A DNA stretch of 64,000 nucleotides from Agaricicola taiwanensis (lineage in GTDB: Bacteria; Pseudomonadota; Alphaproteobacteria; Rhizobiales; Methylopilaceae). The DNA is taken from positions 434,001-498,000 of the forward strand of contig NZ_BMCP01000001.1 in assembly GCF_014635245.1 (NCBI RefSeq), given 5' to 3'. Positions 27,479 to 35,012 of this stretch are shown in pieces. Both the position numbers and the translations under genes were made by a program. The notes below the pieces were generated by a model, which was not told the origin of the DNA, searched no databases, and worked only from the letters and a program-made list of their open reading frames with translations. Every line of letters begins with the position of its first letter. The first letter of the stretch is position 1.

Positions 27479-29320
27479 TCACCAGCGGCGTTCGAATGTC
27501 TTGCGCAGGAGGATCGCCAGTCCGTTCATGGCGAACAGGAAGGCGAGAAGGACGAGAATGGCCGCGGCCGTCTTGGCCTGGAAGCCGACTTCCGGCAGAT
27601 CCGACCAGAGATAGATCTGGACCGGCAGGGCCGTGGCGGCCTGCGTGACACCGCCGGGAATGTCGACGATGAAGGCCACCATGCCGATCATCAGCAGAGG
27701 CGCCGTTTCGCCGAGCGCATGGGCCATGCCGATGATGGTGCCGGTGAGAATGCCGGGCATGGCCAGCGGCAGCACGTGATGGAACACCGCCTGCTGATGT
27801 GAGGCGCCGACGCCGAGCGCGGCCTCGCGGATGGATGGCGGCACGGCCTTCAGTGCGGCGCGGGACGCGATGATGATGGTCGGCAGCACCAGAAGTGCCA
27901 GTACCAGGCCGCCGACCAGTGGAGCCGAACGGGGCATGCCGAAGAAGCCGAGGAAAACCGCGAGGCCGAGAAGGCCGAAGACGATCGAGGGTACGGCCGC
28001 GAGATTATTGATGTTGACCTCGATGAAGTCGGTCAGCCGGTTCTTCGGCGCGAACTCCTCAAGATAGATGGCCGAGGCGACCCCCACCGGCAGACAGATC
28101 ACCAGCGTCACCAGCATGGTCAGCGCCGAGCCGACCAGAGCGCCAAGAATGCCGGCAAGTTCAGCCTCACGGCTGTCGCCGGTGGTGAAGAAGGCCCAGT
28201 TGAAGCCCGTGGTGATGGCGCCCTGGTCCGTCAGCGTGTCGAGCCAGGCGATCTCCTGATCGGTCAGCTTGCGGCTGCCCTGCGGGGTTTCATAGGTGAC
28301 GACCTTCCAGGATCCCGGCCCGGCCGGTTCGGCGGAGGTAAGCGGCAGCAGCACCTCGCCTTCGATCTGATCGGAGGAAAGGCTGGTGGCCTTCACCAGA
28401 CCGCCGTTGATCGCGATCAGCAGGCTCGGCATGGCATTGGTCAGGGGCTCCGTGCCGCCCACATTGTCAAACCGCGCCTGGAATTCCTGGGCCTCCGCCT
28501 GACGTCCGGCCACGAGCTTCTTGAGGCCATCGACATCCGCGGCAAGAGCGGTACGGCTGGTCTCCAGCGCGGGAACACTATCGGGCGCGCTGCTGCGAGC
28601 CGTGGCGATCTCCTGATCGAGGGAGCGAAGTTCGTCCTCGCGTTCCGCCACAAGCGCCGAGAAGCGCTCCACATCGGCCCGCAATTCGCTGGCGCGCTCG
28701 GATAGCGTGCGCTTGATGTCCACCATCTCGTCGTTGAAATCGCTGGCGGAGGAGCGGATGGTCACGGTGCCGGTGGTGCCGCTGGGCTGAGCGGTACCGA
28801 TGCTGACGCTTTCGGAGATCTCGCTGCTGACGCCTTTGACGAAGAGGTCCGCATCGTCGGACAGCAGTGCCCGCACCATCATGGGCTTGCCGATGAGACT
28901 GGGGTCCGCCATCAACCGCTCACGCAGTTCGGCATCCGCATCGGTCGACAGGAGGCCGAAGAGCTGCAGCCGGGTGCGGCGAGCCTCTGCCGCGGCGGGA
29001 AACATCGTCGCGAGGCTGTCGCGCACCGGCGCCAGGAAATTGGCGCGTTGCAGCTGCGCCGGATCGCTCGGATCGGTGACGTCCAGGTTCTCTGCCGTCG
29101 GCGTCACTTCGAGCTGAGCATAGGACACGGTGAAGGCTGGAAGGGCCTTGCCGATGATGTCTGCCAGCAGGATGACGAGGAAAGTGGCGGCGAACAGGAT
29201 CGCAGCGATGCCATAGGCCTTGAAGCGAGCTTCCGCGCGGTATCGGGCGCGCACCCGCTGAGCGGCTGCGTCAGACGTGATATCGACGGTGCGGGGCGGG
29301 GAGACGGCGATCTCAGTCAT
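27479..29320 (-). CDS. pstA: Phosphate ABC transporter permease PstA (long N-terminal domain)
   Basis: Inner-membrane permease partner of PstC. The permease core occupies roughly residues 385-613 (ALVGSALTMLVTLVICLPVGVASAIYLEEFAP to ILVLLAFLFAMNGLAILLRKTF). Before it are a first helix (YGIAAILFAATFLVILLADIIGK) and about 320 periplasmic residues. The stretch SERASELRADVERFSALVAEREDELRSLDQEI and beyond looks coiled-coil. Alphaproteobacterial PstA commonly has a DUF3333-type N-terminal region, but 613 residues is long. It overlaps pstC by 8 bp. Confidence 0.92.
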   Translation of the reverse strand: MTEIAVSPPRTVDITSDAAAQRVRARYRAEARFKAYGIAAILFAATFLVILLADIIGKALPAFTVSYAQLEVTPTAENLDVTDPSDPAQLQRANFLAPVRDSLATMFPAAAEARRTRLQLFGLLSTDADAELRERLMADPSLIGKPMMVRALLSDDADLFVKGVSSEISESVSIGTAQPSGTTGTVTIRSSASDFNDEMVDIKRTLSERASELRADVERFSALVAEREDELRSLDQEIATARSSAPDSVPALETSRTALAADVDGLKKLVAGRQAEAQEFQARFDNVGGTEPLTNAMPSLLIAINGGLVKATSLSSDQIEGEVLLPLTSAEPAGPGSWKVVTYETPQGSRKLTDQEIAWLDTLTDQGAITTGFNWAFFTTGDSREAELAGILGALVGSALTMLVTLVICLPVGVASAIYLEEFAPKNRLTDFIEVNINNLAAVPSIVFGLLGLAVFLGFFGMPRSAPLVGGLVLALLVLPTIIIASRAALKAVPPSIREAALGVGASHQQAVFHHVLPLAMPGILTGTIIGMAHALGETAPLLMIGMVAFIVDIPGGVTQAATALPVQIYLWSDLPEVGFQAKTAAAILVLLAFLFAMNGLAILLRKTFERRW

Positions 29321-30677
29321 ACTGTTCCCGATATTTGCGCACGATCTTCAGGGCGATGACGTTCAGCATCAGAGTGAAGAAGAACAGCACGAACCCGAGG
29401 GCGAAGGCCGACAATGTCTTGGTGCTGTCGAATTCCTGGTCGCCCGTCAGGAGCGTCTTGATCTGAACGGTGATCGTGGTGACTGCTTCGAGCGGATTGA
29501 ACGTGAGGTTGGCGGTGAGGCCCGCCGCCATGACGACGATCATGGTCTCGCCGATGGCGCGGCTGATGGCCAGCATGAAGGCGGACACGATGCCCGGCAG
29601 TGCGGCGGGAAGCACGACCTTCTTCACCGTCTCCGAGCGCGTCGCGCCCATGGCGTAGGACCCGTCGCGCAGCGACTGCGGCACCGCGTTGATGACGTCG
29701 TCCGACAGCGAGGAGACGAAGGGGATGATCATCACGCCCATGACAAAGCCCGCCGCGAGCGCGCTCTCGGAGGCGACATTCAGACCCAGGCTCTCGCCGA
29801 GCTGCCTCACGAAGGGCGCCACGGTGATCGCGGCGAAGAAGCCGAAGACGACGGTCGGCACGCCCGCGAGGATTTCCAGCACGGGCTTCACGGTGGCGCG
29901 CACCCGGGGGCTGGCATATTCGGCCATGTAGATGGCGGCGAAGAGGCCGACGGGTCCCGCCACCAGCATGGCGATGACGGTGATGAGCATGGTGCCGGCG
30001 AAGAGCGGCAGGAAACCGAAGGCGCCCGACTGACCGACCTGATCGGCACGGATCGCGGTCTGCGGGCTCCACTGCGTACCGAACAGGAAGTCGATGGGCG
30101 AGTAGCGCGCGAAGAAACGCAGCGTCTCAAACAGGACCGAGAAGAGAATGCCGATGGTGGTGACGATGGCCACCGCGGAACAGGCGATCAGCACCCAGAC
30201 GACCACCTTCTCGAAGGCATTGCGGGCGCGGAAGTCCGGGGTCACGCGCTTGCGCGCGAACCAGAAGGCAAGGACCGCGAGGCCCATGCCAAGTGCAAAG
30301 AGGGCGATATGGCTGAAGGTGAGCGCCGATGCATAACTTTCGGCTGCGGCACGGATGCCCTCCGATGCTTCTCCTCCATTCGCTGCGGCGAGGATCTCGC
30401 GCATGCGGCCGCTGCGCTCGAAGGCATCGGTAGGCTGTAGAGCGGCGGGCAGACTGGCGATGGCCTGTCCTTCCACCAGCCCCGGTGCGACGGCGCCCCA
30501 GAGCGCAACGGCCGCGATCATGGGAATGATGACGACGGTTGCGGCCAGGAGGCCATGGTAGCTCGGCAGGGAATGAAGCCGGTTTCCGGCGGCCATCATC
30601 TGGCCGGCATGCGCCCGGCCGACGGAGAAGGCGGCGAAGGCGCAGATCACGACCGCAAGTGCATAGAAGCCGATCAT
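29313..30677 (-). CDS. pstC: Phosphate ABC transporter permease PstC
   Basis: Permease subunit of the phosphate importer (454 residues). An N-terminal extension holds two or three extra hydrophobic segments (VVIPMIAAVALWGAVAPGL, FSHIALFALGMGLAVLAFW). The permease domain runs from about residue 160, with VVIFG-type coupling loop VFGFFAAITVAPFVRQLGE, and ASALAAGFVMGVMIIPFVSSLSDDVINAVP is the family EAA-like loop region. The start overlaps nothing; an 88-bp gap with a hairpin and Pho-box-like repeats separates it from pstS. Confidence 0.94.
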   Translation of the reverse strand: MIGFYALAVVICAFAAFSVGRAHAGQMMAAGNRLHSLPSYHGLLAATVVIIPMIAAVALWGAVAPGLVEGQAIASLPAALQPTDAFERSGRMREILAAANGGEASEGIRAAAESYASALTFSHIALFALGMGLAVLAFWFARKRVTPDFRARNAFEKVVVWVLIACSAVAIVTTIGILFSVLFETLRFFARYSPIDFLFGTQWSPQTAIRADQVGQSGAFGFLPLFAGTMLITVIAMLVAGPVGLFAAIYMAEYASPRVRATVKPVLEILAGVPTVVFGFFAAITVAPFVRQLGESLGLNVASESALAAGFVMGVMIIPFVSSLSDDVINAVPQSLRDGSYAMGATRSETVKKVVLPAALPGIVSAFMLAISRAIGETMIVVMAAGLTANLTFNPLEAVTTITVQIKTLLTGDQEFDSTKTLSAFALGFVLFFFTLMLNVIALKIVRKYREQYD

Positions 30678-30702
30678 TCCAAAGAAACCCGTTCGCCTGT
30701 GG

Positions 30703-30724
30703 CTGTCACAAAGACGTCATAAAG
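30703..30724 (+). promoter_or_regulatory. Pho-box-like tandem repeat in the pstS-pstC gap (plus-strand orientation)
   Basis: Two adjacent 11-bp units, CTGTCACAAAG and ACGTCATAAAG, match the PhoB half-site consensus (CTGTCAT plus an A/T-rich tetramer). They read on the plus strand, opposite to the pst genes. Function is unknown: an internal site, an antisense promoter or chance. Confidence 0.45.
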
Positions 30725-30727
30725 CAA

Positions 30728-30754
30728 TGCGGCGGCCGGGTCACGGCCGCCGCA
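30728..30754 (-). other. Hairpin after pstS
   Basis: A perfect 10-bp GC-rich inverted repeat (TGCGGCGGCC / GGCCGCCGCA) with a 7-nt loop begins 12 bp after the pstS stop. On the minus strand the following bases are ATTGCTTTATG, so the T tract is poor. It probably stabilises pstS mRNA or gives partial termination, keeping PstS in excess of the permease. Confidence 0.65.
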
Positions 30755-30765
30755 GATAGGGATTG

Positions 30766-31812
30766 TCAGGAAGCGGGCGCCTGGATCGGCGTCATGTTCT
30801 TCGCGCCGTCCTGAACTTCCTTCAACTCGTCTTCCGGCAGGGCAACAAGGCCCTTGGATGCCAGATAGCCGTCTTCACCGATAGCCTTGTCGGATGCGAA
30901 TTCGGCGACGAATTCCTCAAGGCCGGGGATCACGCCGGCATGGTCTTTCTTGACATAGACGAACAGTGGACGAGCGCCGTTGTACTGGCCGTCGGCGATG
31001 GCTTCATAGGTCGGCACGGTGCCTTCGATCTCCGCACCCTGGATCTGCGAGGCATTCTCTTCCAGGAAGGAGTAGCCGAAGATGCCGACAGCCTTGGTGT
31101 TGGCCTCAAGCTTCTGGACGATCAGATTGTCGTTCTCGCCGGCGTCGACATAGGCGCCGTCCTCACGGATGGTCTTCCAGGCGGTCTCGAAAGCCTTGGC
31201 GTCGGACTTCTTCAGGGCGGCCATGCCAGGAACCTTCTCGGCGCCCTTTTCCATGAAGAGCTCGAGGAAGGCATCACGGGTACCGGAGGTCGGAGGAGGG
31301 CCGAGCACTTCGATCTTGGTGTTCGGCAGCGAAGGGTCGATGTCGCTCCAGTTGACGTTCGGGTTGTCGACGAGCTTGCCGTCGGCGCCCGGAACCTGCT
31401 TGGCGAGCGCCAGGAACAGCTGAGCGCGGGTCAGCTTGAGCGGAGCCTCGGCCTTGGACTGGGCGATGACGATGCCGTCGAAGCCGATCTTCAGCTCAAC
31501 GATGCCCTTCACGCCGTTCTTGGCGCAATCATCGAACTCACTCTTCTTGATAGCGCGCGAAGCGTTGGCAACGTCGGGATGGCCTTCGCCGACGCCAGCG
31601 CAGAACAGCTTGAAGCCGCCGCCGGTGCCGGTGGATTCCACGACCGGCGTCTTGAACTCGCCCTGCTTGCCGAACTGCTCGGCCACAGCCGTGGTGAAGG
31701 GATAGACCGTCGAGGAACCGACGGCGCGGATCTGGTCGCGGGCTTCGGCCGCGCCGGCGAAAAGAAGGCCAGTGGCGGCGAGGGCCAGGGCGCTGGTGAA
31801 GGAACGTGTCAC
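30766..31812 (-). CDS. pstS: Phosphate ABC transporter substrate-binding protein PstS
   Basis: Periplasmic high-affinity phosphate-binding protein (348-residue precursor). The signal peptide (TSALALAATGLLFAGAAEA) is cut near residue 24. The mature start RDQIRAVGSSTVYPFTTAVAEQF contains the Ser-Ser-Thr phosphate loop, with ESTGTGGGFKLFCAGV and GPPPTSGTRDAFLELF as further binding loops. Translation starts at GTG, with GGGAG 7 bp upstream. Three tandem Pho boxes lie 55-83 bp upstream. Confidence 0.96.
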   Translation of the reverse strand: MTRSFTSALALAATGLLFAGAAEARDQIRAVGSSTVYPFTTAVAEQFGKQGEFKTPVVESTGTGGGFKLFCAGVGEGHPDVANASRAIKKSEFDDCAKNGVKGIVELKIGFDGIVIAQSKAEAPLKLTRAQLFLALAKQVPGADGKLVDNPNVNWSDIDPSLPNTKIEVLGPPPTSGTRDAFLELFMEKGAEKVPGMAALKKSDAKAFETAWKTIREDGAYVDAGENDNLIVQKLEANTKAVGIFGYSFLEENASQIQGAEIEGTVPTYEAIADGQYNGARPLFVYVKKDHAGVIPGLEEFVAEFASDKAIGEDGYLASKGLVALPEDELKEVQDGAKNMTPIQAPAS

Positions 31813-31866
31813 GGGTTGTCTCCCAGATGTGCTGTCGTAAGGTCTGTCCTCACGCCGGTCACCTCT

Positions 31867-31895
31867 ATGACGGCTATATGACAGCTGGATGACAG
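31867..31895 (-). promoter_or_regulatory. Triple Pho box upstream of pstS
   Basis: On the minus strand three 7-bp units, CTGTCAT, CTGTCAT and CCGTCAT, start exactly 11 bp apart (plus-strand positions 31889, 31878 and 31867). The spacer tetramers are CCAG and ATAG. This is the PhoB-binding arrangement and points toward pstS. It predicts induction of pstSCAB-phoU under phosphate limitation. Confidence 0.88.
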
Positions 31896-31923
31896 TCGAA
31901 GAATCTCGTTGTTTTCGAAATGA

Positions 31924-33207
31924 TCAGGCTGTCAGAGCCATGTCGTCGGCTTCACGGAGCCGTTCGAACACCACCGTGAAGCGTGCCCCCTCGTTGGGCG
32001 GGCTTTCGATGGACAGCCGTGCGCGATGGCGGGCGGCGATATGCTTGACCAGGGCAAGGCCGAGGCCGGTGCCACCCTTTTCACGGCTATGCGCGGCGTC
32101 CACGCGGTAGAAACGTTCGGTCAGCCGCGGCAGATGTTCAGGGGGTATCCCCGGTCCATCGTCACGCACCGACAGGCGCACCTCATCAACGCCGGAACCC
32201 TGCGCCAGTGCCACCGAAATGGCAAGCTCGACCTTGCCGCCAGCGCGACCGTATTTGATGCCATTCTCGACAAGGTTCTCAACGAGGCGGATCAGCTCAT
32301 CGCGATCACCCCGCACCATGACCGGCCCGGCCGGGAAGTTGCGCAGGATCTCCACCTCCCGATCGTCCGCGAGCGGGACGAGAGCATCGGCGACATGCCG
32401 GGCAACATTGCCGAGATCCACCGGTGTCTCGGGGTGCAAATGCTGGCGCTGCTCGATCCGCGACAGCGACAGAAGGTCATCGATCAACCGCGCCATGCGT
32501 GTCGCCTGGGTCCGCATGATCTCCAGGAACCGGTCGCGGGCGGCCACATCGTTGCGTGCAGGGCCTTGCAAGGTCTCGACAAATCCCAGCAAAGAAGCAA
32601 GCGGGGTGCGCAGCTCGTGGCTTGCATTGGCGACGAAATCGACGCGCATCCGTTCTGCCCGGCGTACCCGTGTCATGTCGCGCAGCACCAGAAGCGTAAT
32701 GCCGCTGTCATCGGGCGTCTGTGTCACATGGGCTTCAATCCAGCGCTCTACGGGTACGCGCTCGACATACTCCACCATGCGGGCTTGGCCATCCGCTGAT
32801 GCGCGCAGGGCATCAATGACTTCAGGCGTGCGCATGGCCAGTGACAACGCCTCTCCCGTCTTCAAAGAAGGCAGGAGAGCGGTGGCGCGGGTGTTGTTTG
32901 CCAAGACAACCATGCGGCGGTCCAGCAAGATGGCGGGATCCGGCATGGCAGCCATCAAGGAGGCGTAAGACAGATCCCGCATCTCTCGTGTGACCGGCAC
33001 CTCTTCCGTCTTCGCAGGACCTCGAGTCCAGCGCTCGACGGGCAGCAGCAGGACACCGACTAGGACAGCCACGGCGGCGGCCAATCCCTGACCCAGGGTG
33101 ATGGCGCCTTCAACCGCCAGCATAAGAAGGAGCGCGAAGGCGAATATCAGTGCCGCTGCTCCGAGCTTCAGTCTGATCCACGGCGTGAACGTCGTCTTTT
33201 CCGTCAC
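31924..33207 (-). CDS. phoR: Phosphate-regulon sensor histidine kinase PhoR
   Basis: Membrane histidine kinase that phosphorylates PhoB under phosphate limitation. The 427-residue protein has two N-terminal helices (AAALIFAFALLLMLAVEGAI and LAAAVAVLVGVLLLP) and a PAS-like segment (PDPAILLDRRMVVLANNTRA). The H-box is FVANASHELRTPLASLLGF. Nucleotide-binding boxes include LIRLVENLVENGIKYG, DDGPGIPPEHLPRL and GGTGLGLALVKHIAARH. Translation starts at GTG. It precedes pstS on the same strand, 111 bp away, while phoB is divergent. Confidence 0.93.
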   Translation of the reverse strand: MTEKTTFTPWIRLKLGAAALIFAFALLLMLAVEGAITLGQGLAAAVAVLVGVLLLPVERWTRGPAKTEEVPVTREMRDLSYASLMAAMPDPAILLDRRMVVLANNTRATALLPSLKTGEALSLAMRTPEVIDALRASADGQARMVEYVERVPVERWIEAHVTQTPDDSGITLLVLRDMTRVRRAERMRVDFVANASHELRTPLASLLGFVETLQGPARNDVAARDRFLEIMRTQATRMARLIDDLLSLSRIEQRQHLHPETPVDLGNVARHVADALVPLADDREVEILRNFPAGPVMVRGDRDELIRLVENLVENGIKYGRAGGKVELAISVALAQGSGVDEVRLSVRDDGPGIPPEHLPRLTERFYRVDAAHSREKGGTGLGLALVKHIAARHRARLSIESPPNEGARFTVVFERLREADDMALTA

Positions 33208-33226
33208 TTATGGGCCCCTCGATGCT

Positions 33227-33278
33227 GTGTGACGTTTCGGTTCACATTTTATGACGCTTTCTTCATGACACTGTCATG
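33227..33278. promoter_or_regulatory. Candidate Pho-box half-sites in the phoR-phoB divergent region
   Basis: The 128-bp region between phoR and phoB contains several TGTCA/TGACA half-sites. On the minus strand GTGTCAT, GCGTCAT and ACGTCAC occur, the last two exactly 22 bp (two 11-bp units) apart. On the plus strand a single CTGTCAT lies at 33271-33277. It could give PhoB autoregulation of both genes. Spacing is imperfect, so this is tentative. Confidence 0.45.
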
Positions 33279-33335
33279 AAAAGCGGCTTTCTTTTCCGCC
33301 ATCGGTGAATTTCGACAGGGAAAGAGGCGGTGGGC

Positions 33336-34040
33336 ATGGCCACACGTGTGATGATCGTCGAGGACGAAGAGGCGATCGCCTTGCTGTTGCGGTACAATCT
33401 CGAGGCGGAGGGCTATGCCGTCGATACCGTTGTCCGCGGAGATGAGGCGGAGCTCCGATTGCGGGAGCAGGTTCCCGATCTCCTGCTGCTTGACTGGATG
33501 CTGCCCGGCATCTCCGGCATTGAACTCTGCCGCCGCCTGCGAGCGCGGGCCGAAACCCGCGATCTGCCGATCGTGATGCTTACCGCCCGCGGCGAGGAAG
33601 GTGAGCGCGTGCGCGGTCTGGCCACCGGTGCAGATGATTATGTGGTGAAGCCCTTTTCGGTGCCTGAGCTTCTGGCCCGCTGCCGGGCGCTGCTGCGCCG
33701 GGTAAAACCCGGGCATGTGGCAAGCCTGCTCTCCGCGGGCGATATCGACCTTGACCGCGAGACCCGGCGTGTTCGCCGCAGCGGCGCTGAGATCCATCTC
33801 GGGCCGACGGAGTTCAAGCTCCTGGAATTCCTGATGCAGAGTCCCGGGCGCGTGTTTTCGCGCGAGCAGATGCTCGATGCGGTCTGGGGCCATGGTGTCT
33901 ATGTCGACGAACGCACAGTCGACGTTCACGTCGGCCGTCTCCGCAAGGCGCTTCGTGGAAAGCATAACGACGACCCGATCCGCACCGTTCGAGGCGCCGG
34001 CTATTCCTTCGACGAGACCTTTGCCCGCACCAGCGCCTGA
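33336..34040 (+). CDS. phoB: Phosphate-regulon response regulator PhoB
   Basis: OmpR-family transcription factor activated by PhoR. The receiver domain (VMIVEDEEAIALLLRYNLEA; phospho-acceptor Asp in LLLLDWMLPGISG; conserved Lys in YVVKPFSVPELLAR) is followed by a winged-helix domain (LGPTEFKLLEFLMQSPGRVF, VDERTVDVHVGRLRKALR, IRTVRGAGYSF). The ATG at 33336 has AAAGAGG at good spacing; a GTG 6 bp upstream is too close to it. Unlike most relatives, where phoB follows phoU, it is here divergent from phoR and read alone to a bidirectional terminator. Confidence 0.93.
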   Translation: MATRVMIVEDEEAIALLLRYNLEAEGYAVDTVVRGDEAELRLREQVPDLLLLDWMLPGISGIELCRRLRARAETRDLPIVMLTARGEEGERVRGLATGADDYVVKPFSVPELLARCRALLRRVKPGHVASLLSAGDIDLDRETRRVRRSGAEIHLGPTEFKLLEFLMQSPGRVFSREQMLDAVWGHGVYVDERTVDVHVGRLRKALRGKHNDDPIRTVRGAGYSFDETFARTSA

Positions 34041-34064
34041 CAGCGGTCTCGATGCAGGCAAAGG

Positions 34065-34088
34065 AAAGGGCCCTCGAGGGGCCCTTTT
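34065..34088. terminator. Bidirectional terminator between phoB and gcrA
   Basis: Nine-base arms AAAGGGCCC and GGGCCCTTT with a 5-nt loop. Read rightward it runs into TTTTCATTTT after phoB. Read leftward it is followed by TTTCCTTT after gcrA. It serves the convergent phoB and gcrA genes. Confidence 0.85.
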
Positions 34089-34100
34089 CATTTTCAATGA

Positions 34101-34604
34101 TCAGCCGGCCGCGGCGCGTCGTTCGCGCCTCCGCTCCGAGACCGTCTGATAGGCCATGCGGGCGTGATAGTCGCAATAGGGCGCGCCGGGATTGGTCTTC
34201 GAGCCGCAGAAGCGGAAGTCGGATCGGCTGGGGTCACCGAGCGGCCAGCGGCACATGCATTCCCTCAGTTCCATGATGGTGACGCGCTCGCAGGAGAAGG
34301 GCATCACCTCCGCTTCCTGGTGCGGCATGGGCGAGGGCAGCGCGACCGGCGTGGGCGCAAGGGCGACATTGCCTTGGGTTGCAAAGCGCGGACGCGGCTG
34401 CGAGTGCTGTGGTGTCGCGCGCGGGCGGCGTGGTGCCAGGCTCGGCGTGGGTGACTTGACCCGGCCGGAAAGGCCGAGGCGGTGCACCTTGCCGATCACC
34501 GCATTGCGGGTAACCCCGCCAAGCTCTGCTGCGATCTGGCTGGCGCTGAGGCCGTCCTGCCAGAGTTTCTTTAGCAGTTCGACGCGTTCGTCGTTCCAGC
34601 TCAT
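34101..34604 (-). CDS. gcrA: Cell-cycle regulator GcrA
   Basis: Alphaproteobacterial cofactor of sigma-70 RNA polymerase that acts at promoters bearing CcrM-methylated GANTC sites. The 167-residue protein starts with the invariant MSWNDERVELLKKLW and DGLSASQIAAELGGVTRNAVIGKVHRLGLSGR (helix-turn-helix DNA-binding part). A variable linker follows, then the C-terminal LRECMCRWPLGDPSRSDFRFCG and PYCDYHARMAYQ segment, which contacts sigma-70. A GAATC (GANTC) lies 25-29 bp upstream of its start codon. Confidence 0.96.
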   Translation of the reverse strand: MSWNDERVELLKKLWQDGLSASQIAAELGGVTRNAVIGKVHRLGLSGRVKSPTPSLAPRRPRATPQHSQPRPRFATQGNVALAPTPVALPSPMPHQEAEVMPFSCERVTIMELRECMCRWPLGDPSRSDFRFCGSKTNPGAPYCDYHARMAYQTVSERRRERRAAAG

Positions 34605-34905
34605 GGTTTGTCCCTCACCCTTTAGACGGAATCCGATAGCGTCACCAGGTTGTGCGCCCGGTGCTGCTACGCGCCGCTCGTGTCTCGGATGTCTGTCTGC
34701 ACGAGATGTCGTGCTTTAACGTTTCGGAAACTACAATATGCGCGGACTCGCCCGCAAGAGTCCGAAAGGGGAACAAAAATGACTTTCCCCAGCCGATGCG
34801 GCAGGCGGCCATGTCATCGTCAATTTTTACCCAATTCTTTGGGGGAGGCTGAGGACGTCCCGCGGCCGTTCGGAGAGCGGGACCGAGACGCTTGCCGCAA
34901 AATCA

Positions 34906-34933
34906 TTGACAGGCGAAGAGCACTCCATAGAAT
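34906..34933 (+). promoter_or_regulatory. Sigma-70-type promoter of the argD operon, with GANTC in the -10
   Basis: TTGACA (34906-34911), a 16-bp spacer and TAGAAT (34928-34933) form a near-consensus housekeeping promoter about 80 bp before argD. The -10 runs into GAATC (34930-34934), a CcrM methylation site. The expected transcript start near 34940 lies just upstream of a terminator hairpin. Confidence 0.65.
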
Positions 34934-34948
34934 CTCTTGCACCTAGGA

Positions 34949-34983
34949 GGTGCCGCTTCTCCACAGCGGCACCTTTTGTTTTT
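34949..34983 (+). terminator. Leader terminator/attenuator upstream of argD
   Basis: A perfect 8-bp GC stem (GGTGCCGC / GCGGCACC, 9-nt loop) is followed by TTTTGTTTTT. It is only about 16 bp downstream of the -10 and 30 bp before the argD start. It would end most transcripts after some 40 nt unless antitermination or a second promoter applies. No leader peptide or second competing hairpin is obvious. Confidence 0.75.
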
Positions 34984-35012
34984 CCTCATGCCCGGTTGAT
35001 GGAGTGACTGCC

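Larger units (their letters stand above)
34605..35012. other. 408-bp non-coding region between gcrA and argD
   Basis: The gap between divergent gcrA and argD contains a sigma-70-like promoter at 34906-34933 and a leader hairpin terminator at 34949-34983. A GANTC site lies close to each end. A 55-codon frame at 34779-34946 (MTFPSRCGRRPCHRQ..., AAAGGGG upstream) runs through the argD promoter and is probably not a gene. The rest, 34640-34900, shows nothing I recognise. Confidence 0.5.

Noticed and set aside
34779-34946. 55-codon frame with an AAAGGGG upstream in the gcrA-argD gap
   Set aside because: It runs through the argD promoter elements, the product is Arg/Cys-rich without a pattern, and a regulatory region is a better explanation.
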